Source: Bradysia coprophila
Lineage: Eukaryota > Arthropoda > Insecta > Diptera > Sciaridae
Length of the DNA: 64,000 nt
Reading direction: 5' to 3'
NCBI RefSeq assembly: GCF_014529535.1
Contig: NW_023503608.1
Span: 10,094,501 to 10,158,500 of the forward strand
In this document: positions 59,866 through 64,000 of the stretch, piece after piece
Position numbering within the stretch: position 1 is the stretch's first letter
Layout of the letters: each line of letters begins with the position of its first letter
Program-made: the position numbers and the translations under genes
Notes under the pieces: generated by a model
Told to the model about the DNA's origin: nothing
Database searches by the model: none
Seen by the model: the letters and a program-made list of their open reading frames with translations, nothing else

Positions 59866-60890
59866 TGGGAACGGAAAAGTGTTCTCATTTCGAGAAAATA
59901 TTTTATTCGAATTTTGAGAACGGAAAAGTGTTCTTATTTCGAGAAAATATTTTCTTCCAATTTTGAGAACGGAAAAGTGTTCTCATTTCGAGAAAATATT
60001 TTATTCGAATTTTGAGAACGGAAAAGTGTTCTCATTTCGAGAAAATATTTTCTTCCAATTTTGAGAACGGAAAAGTGTTCTCATTTCGAGAAAATATTTT
60101 ATTCGAATTTTGAGAACGGAAAAGTGTTCTCATTTCGAGAAAATATTTTATTCGAATTTTGAGAACGGAAAAGTGTTCTCATTTCGAGAAAATATTTTAT
60201 TCGAATTTTGAGAACGGAAAAGTGTTCTCATTTCGAGAAAATATTTTCTTCCAATTTTGAGAACGGAAAAGTGTTCTCATTTCGAGAAAGTATTTTATTC
60301 GAATTTTGAGAACGGAAAAGTGTTCTCATTTCGAGAAAATATTTTCTTCCAATTTTGAGAACGGAAAAGAGTTCTCAATTCGAGAAAATATTTTCTTTCA
60401 ATTTTGAGAACGGAAAAGTGTTCTCATTTCGACAAAATGTTTTCTTGGACTTTTGAGAACGGAAAAGTGTTATCATTTGGCAAAAATATTTTCTTGGACT
60501 TTTGAGAACGGAAAAGTGTTATCATTTCGACAAAAAAATTTCTTGGACTTTTGAGAACGGAAAAGTGTTCTCATTTCGACAAAATATTTTCTTGGACTTT
60601 TGAGAACGGAAAAGTGTTCTCATTTCGACAAAATGTTTTCTTGGACTTTTGAGAACCAAAAAGTGGTCTCATTTGGCAAAAATATTTTCTTAGACTTTTG
60701 AGAACGGAAAAGTGTTCTCATTTCGACAAAAAAATTTCTTGGACTTTTGAGAACGGAAATGTGGTCTCATTTCGACAAAAAAATTTCTTGGACTTTTGAG
60801 AACGGAAAAGTGTTCTTATTTCGACAAAAAAATTTCTTGGACTTTTGAGAACGGAAAAGTGTTCTTATTTCGACAAAATATTTTCTTATT
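59866..60890. repeat. Left inner array: 49-bp tandem repeat, about 21 copies
   Basis: The unit reads TTTTGAGAACGGAAAAGTGT, TCTCATTTCGAGAAAATATT and a final TTATTCGAA. It contains the inverted pair GAGAAC and GTTCTC 8 bp apart. Two subtypes are visible: units up to about 60420 end TATTCGAA or CTTCCAA, while later ones have TTTCGACAAAATATTTTC and TTGGAC. The second subtype is the one repeated, inverted, at 61070-62275. Confidence 0.92.
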
Positions 60891-61065
60891 ATTGATAGGT
60901 AGTTGGCACGACTGTATGATAAAGATGATATTATCAGTATTACCAGATAACATGTTAAAATCACCCGCCTAAACAAAATAAATTTAAAATGAATCTTTCG
61001 TTCGTAATTGTTCAAATTTTATGCCGCACATTCAAAATCTAATGTTATAAAATCGAGTTAAAGAG
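60891..61065. other. Unique spacer at the centre of the large inverted repeat
   Basis: About 170 bp without the 49-bp unit. No similarity to the arrays and no promoter or gene recognised. It would form the loop if the arms pair. Confidence 0.7.
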
Positions 61066-62275
61066 TTCAGGCTCTCGAAATGAGACCACTTTTCCGTTCT
61101 CAAAGGTCCAAGAAAATATTTTTGCCAAATGAGAACACTTTTCCGTTCTCAAAAGTCCAAGAAAACATTTTTTCCAAATGAGACCACTTTTTGGTTCTCA
61201 AAAGTCTAAGAAAATATTTTTGCCAAATGAGACCACTTTTTGGTTCTCAAAAGTCCAAGAAAACATTTTGTCGAAATGAGAACACTTTTCCGTTCTCAAA
61301 AGTCCAAGAAAATATTTTTGCCAAATGAGAACACTTTTCCGTTCTCAAAAGTCCAAGAAAACATTTTTTCCAAATGAGAACACTTTTCCGTTCTCAAAAG
61401 TCCAAGAAAATATTTTTGCCAAATGAGAACACTTTTCCGTTCTCAAAAGTCCAAGAAAACATTTTTTCCAAATGAGAACACTTTTCCGTTCTCAAAAGTC
61501 TAAGAATATATTTTTGCCAAATGAGACCACTTTTTGGTTCTCAAAAGTCCAAGAAAACATTTTGTCGAAATGAGAACACTTTTCCGTTCTCAAAAGTCCA
61601 AGAAAATATTTTTTCCAAATGAGAACACTTTTCCGTTCTCAAAAGTCTAAGAAAATATTTTTGCCAAATGAGACCACTTTTTGGTTCTCAAAAGTCCAAG
61701 AAAATATTTTTGCCAAATTAGAACACTTTTCCGTTCTCAAAAGTCCAAGAAAACATTTTTTCCAAATGAGAACACTTTTCCGTTCTCAAAAGTCTAAGAA
61801 AATATTTTTGCCAAATGAGACCACTTTTTGGTTCTCAAAAGTCCAAGAAAATATTTTTGCCAAATGAGAACACTTTTCCGTTCTCAAAAGTCTAAGAAAA
61901 TATTTTTGCCAAATGAGACCACTTTTTGGTTCTCAAAAGTCCAAGAAAATATTTTTGCCAAATGAGAACACTTTTCCGTTCTCAAAAGTCCAAGAAAATA
62001 TTTTTGCCAAATGAGAACACTTTTCCGTTCTCAAAAGTCCAAGAAAACATTTTTTCCAAATGAGAACACTTTTCCGTTCTCAAAAGTCTAAGAATATATT
62101 TTTGCCAAATGAGACCACTTTTTGGTTCTCAAAAGTCCAAGAAAACATTTTGTCGAAATGAGAACACTTTTCCGTTCTCAAAAGTCCAAGAAAATATTTT
62201 GTCGAAATGAGAACACTTTTCCGTTCTCAAAAGTCTAAGAAAATATTTTTGCCAAATAAGACCACTCTTCCAGTC
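61066..62275. repeat. Right inner array: inverted 49-bp tandem repeat, about 24 copies
   Basis: The unit reads CTCAAAAGTCCAAGAAAATA, TTTTTGCCAAATGAGAACAC and TTTTCCGTT. It is the reverse complement of the left-array subtype with TTGGAC. Variants alternate between GAGAAC with CCGTTCTC and GAGACC with TGGTTCTC, and between ATATTTTTGCC, ACATTTTTTCC and ACATTTTGTCG. Some open frames run through it because three units (147 bp) restore the frame; they are not genes. Confidence 0.92.
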
Positions 62276-62625
62276 TCGCACACCCGTAAATGTTAGCAAA
62301 GAGACCACTCGTTCAGTCTCGTTCATCCTCAAACATTCTCGGAAAATATTTGAAACGAGACTACTCGATCAGTCTCGGAAGGTGCAAAGAAAAATTATTC
62401 GAAAAGAGACCACTCGTTCAGTCTCGAAAAGTATTAAATCGGAGACCACTCGGTCAGCCTCATCACGTCTAACAAAAAAAAATCCGAAAAGACTTCTCGT
62501 TCATCGTCAAACATTCTCGGAAAATATTCGAAACGAGACTACTCGGTCAGTCTCGGAAGGTGCAAAGAAAAATTATTCGAAAAGAGACCACTCGTTTAGT
62601 CTCGGAAATTGTAACAACGGTTCAA
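62276..62625. repeat. Right outer array: inverted about 180-bp repeat
   Basis: GAAACGAGACTACTCG followed by GTCTCGGAAGGTGCAAAGAA occurs at about 62351 and 62532, roughly 180 bp apart. CATCCTCAAACATTCTCGG, CCTCATCACGTCTAAC and AAAGTATTAAATCGGAGACC mirror parts of 59523-59865. It completes the right arm of the inverted repeat. Confidence 0.8.
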
Positions 62626-62636
62626 AAATAAAACTG

Positions 62637-62750
62637 CCAATAGATATATCAGATTTAGCAGCAAGCGTAACGTCGTTGGTGGTCCGATCCGAAGTTAAGC
62701 ATCATTGGTCGCGGTTAGTACTTGGATGGGTGACCGCAAAATACATCACA
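62637..62750 (+). pseudogene. 5S rRNA-derived sequence
   Basis: GGTCCGATCCGAAGTTAAGC and GCGGTTAGTACTTGGATGGG then TGACCGC are the 3' two thirds of an animal 5S rRNA, including the internal polymerase III promoter boxes A and C. A GCCAA start is seen at 62637, but the first 40 bases are strongly altered, and the sequence departs from 5S again after GACCGC. An A-rich tail follows (AAAATAAAAAAAAGG). It is a retroposed 5S copy or the head of a 5S-derived SINE rather than a working gene. Confidence 0.8.
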
Positions 62751-62947
62751 AAATAAAAAAAAGGTAAAAAAAATCAAAATATTACTAAACATTATTACAA
62801 TCATTTCAGTCAACTTTTTCTGTACAAATTGGATCTAGTGAATTGTAAGAGAAATGAAAAGTTGTGGCCATCTATGAACTCAACAGAGAAGTAACAAATG
62901 ACAAAAAACGGGACAGAGAATATGAGACTCAAAAACAGTCTAACATA

Positions 62948-63405
62948 CTCAAAATGTGAGACGTCTCAAAAAGAATAAAAAAACTCAAAATGTGAGACGT
63001 CTCAAAGAGAATAAAAAAAACTCAAAATGTGAGACGTCTCAAAGAGAATTAAAAAAACTCAAAACGTGAGACGTCTCAAAGAGAATAAAAAAAACTCAAA
63101 ATGTGAGACGTCTCAGAGAGAATAAAAAAAACTCAAAATGTGAGACGTCTCAAAGAGAATAAAAAAAACTCAAAATGTGAGACGTCTCAAAGAGAATTAA
63201 AAAAAACTCAAAACGTGAGACGTCTCAAAGAGAATAAAAAAAACTCAAAATGTGAGACGTCTCAGAGAGAATAAAAAAAACTCAAAATGTGAGACGTCTC
63301 AAAGAGAATAAAAAAAAACTCAAAATGTGAGACCTCTCAAAAAGAATAAAAAAACTCAAAAAGTTAAAAAAAAACTCGAAATGTGAGACGTCTCAAACAG
63401 TCTTT
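62948..63405. repeat. About 37-bp tandem repeat, about 12 copies
   Basis: The unit is CTCAAAATGTGAGACGTCTC then AAAGAGAATAAAAAAAA, length 36-39 because the A-run varies. GAGACGTCTC is a perfect 10-bp palindrome in nearly every copy; one copy has GAGACCTCTC. Confidence 0.92.
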
Positions 63406-63424
63406 TTTTTAAAATTATCATCAG

Positions 63425-64000
63425 ACCACCGTCTCAAAAAGTCGAAATGAGACTGCTCATCTAGTCTCATACCGTCTCAGAAAGTGGAAATGAGACTACT
63501 CGTTCAGTCTCATACCATCTCAAAAAGTCGAAATGAGACTACTCGTTCAGTCTAATACCGTCTCAAAAAGTCGAAATGAGACTACTCATCCAGTCTCATA
63601 CCGTCTCAAAAAGTCGAAATGAGACTACTCGTTCAGTCTCACACCGTCTCAAAAAGTCGAAATGAGACTACTCATCCGGTCTCATACCGTCTCCGAAAGT
63701 TGAAATGAGACTACTCATTCAGTCTCATACCGTCTCCAAAAGTTGAAATGAGACTACTTATTCAGTCTCATACCGTCTCCGAAAGTTGAAATGAGACTAC
63801 TCATTCAGTCTCATACCGTCTCGAAAAGTCGAAATGAGACTACTCATTCAGTCTCATACCGTCTCGAAAGGTCGAAATGAGACTACTCATTCAGTCTCAC
63901 ACCGTCTCGAAAAGCAGACTACTCTGTCAAACAAGTCTGAATGAGACTACTCGTCAGTCTCTCGAAGTTCAAAAAAATTATTACAAATGAGACTTCTCTG
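63425..64000. repeat. 43-bp tandem repeat, about 13 copies, running to the window end
   Basis: The unit is GTCTCATACCGTCTCAAAAA then GTCGAAATGAGACTACTCGT and TCA. It contains two GTCTC and one GAGAC. Copies differ by AAAAAGTCG against CGAAAGTTG and by TCATTCA against TCATCCA or TCGTTCA. The array becomes irregular after 63905 and continues to the end of the window. Confidence 0.9.

Noticed and set aside
60767-61015. Open frame of 82 codons on the minus strand of the left array
   Set aside because: Same cause as above; no start context, domain or splice support.
61619-61867. Open frame of 82 codons through the 49-bp array
   Set aside because: Three 49-bp units make 147 bp, a multiple of three, so open frames arise from the repeat itself; the peptide merely repeats every 49 residues.
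62948-63405. CRISPR-like array of regular repeats
   Set aside because: The units abut without variable spacers, and the setting is a eukaryotic genome; it is a tandem satellite.

Overview
The window looks like nuclear DNA of a dipteran insect. It is AT-rich, its genes are split by GT-AG introns (most 44 to 150 bp, a few of several kb), and the recognisable genes belong to insect or animal families: ninjurin, a brachyurin-type serine protease, S1/P1 nuclease, a ZAD zinc-finger protein, Hsp23/26/27-type small heat-shock proteins, pps, V-ATPase subunit G, FAF1/caspar and an AA15 copper oxygenase. A nematoceran fly such as a fungus gnat is my best guess, but that is inference.

Positions 1-5.6 kb hold a ninjurin gene (+) with a complete secreted serine protease gene (-) inside its first intron, followed by an S1/P1-type nuclease (-). 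From 5.6 to 10.3 kb no gene is recognised, and a small terminal-inverted-repeat element sits inside another repeat there. From 10.3 to 18 kb lie a ZAD/C2H2 gene (+), three closely related intronless small heat-shock genes (one -, two +) with TATA boxes and heat-shock elements, and an F-box/LRR gene (-) between the second and third copies.

A seven-exon pps-like gene (PHD, TFIIS-central and SPOC domains) fills 19.4-26.8 kb (-). The V-ATPase subunit G gene (+) is at 28.8-29.4 kb and an eight-exon FAF1/caspar gene (-) at 34.4-37.4 kb. From about 40 kb onward the window is mostly intron. A probable untranslated exon ends at 40158, and the first coding exon of an AA15 lytic polysaccharide monooxygenase is at 49.8 kb; the rest of that gene is not visible and probably lies beyond position 64000.

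The spacers and introns are rich in small non-autonomous DNA elements. They include a hAT-type element with an 8-bp target duplication and another element nested in it, two Tc1/mariner-type palindromes, several unclassified terminal-inverted-repeat elements, and clusters of foldback repeats whose stems differ while their loops keep a GARCGMAGYG-like word. The last 4.6 kb is the most unusual part. Tandem repeats of 49, about 180, about 37 and 43 bp all contain GAGAC/GTCTC or GAGAAC/GTTCTC pairs. The 49-bp and 180-bp arrays form a roughly 3-kb inverted repeat around a unique spacer of about 170 bp, with a 5S rRNA-derived copy just outside the right arm.
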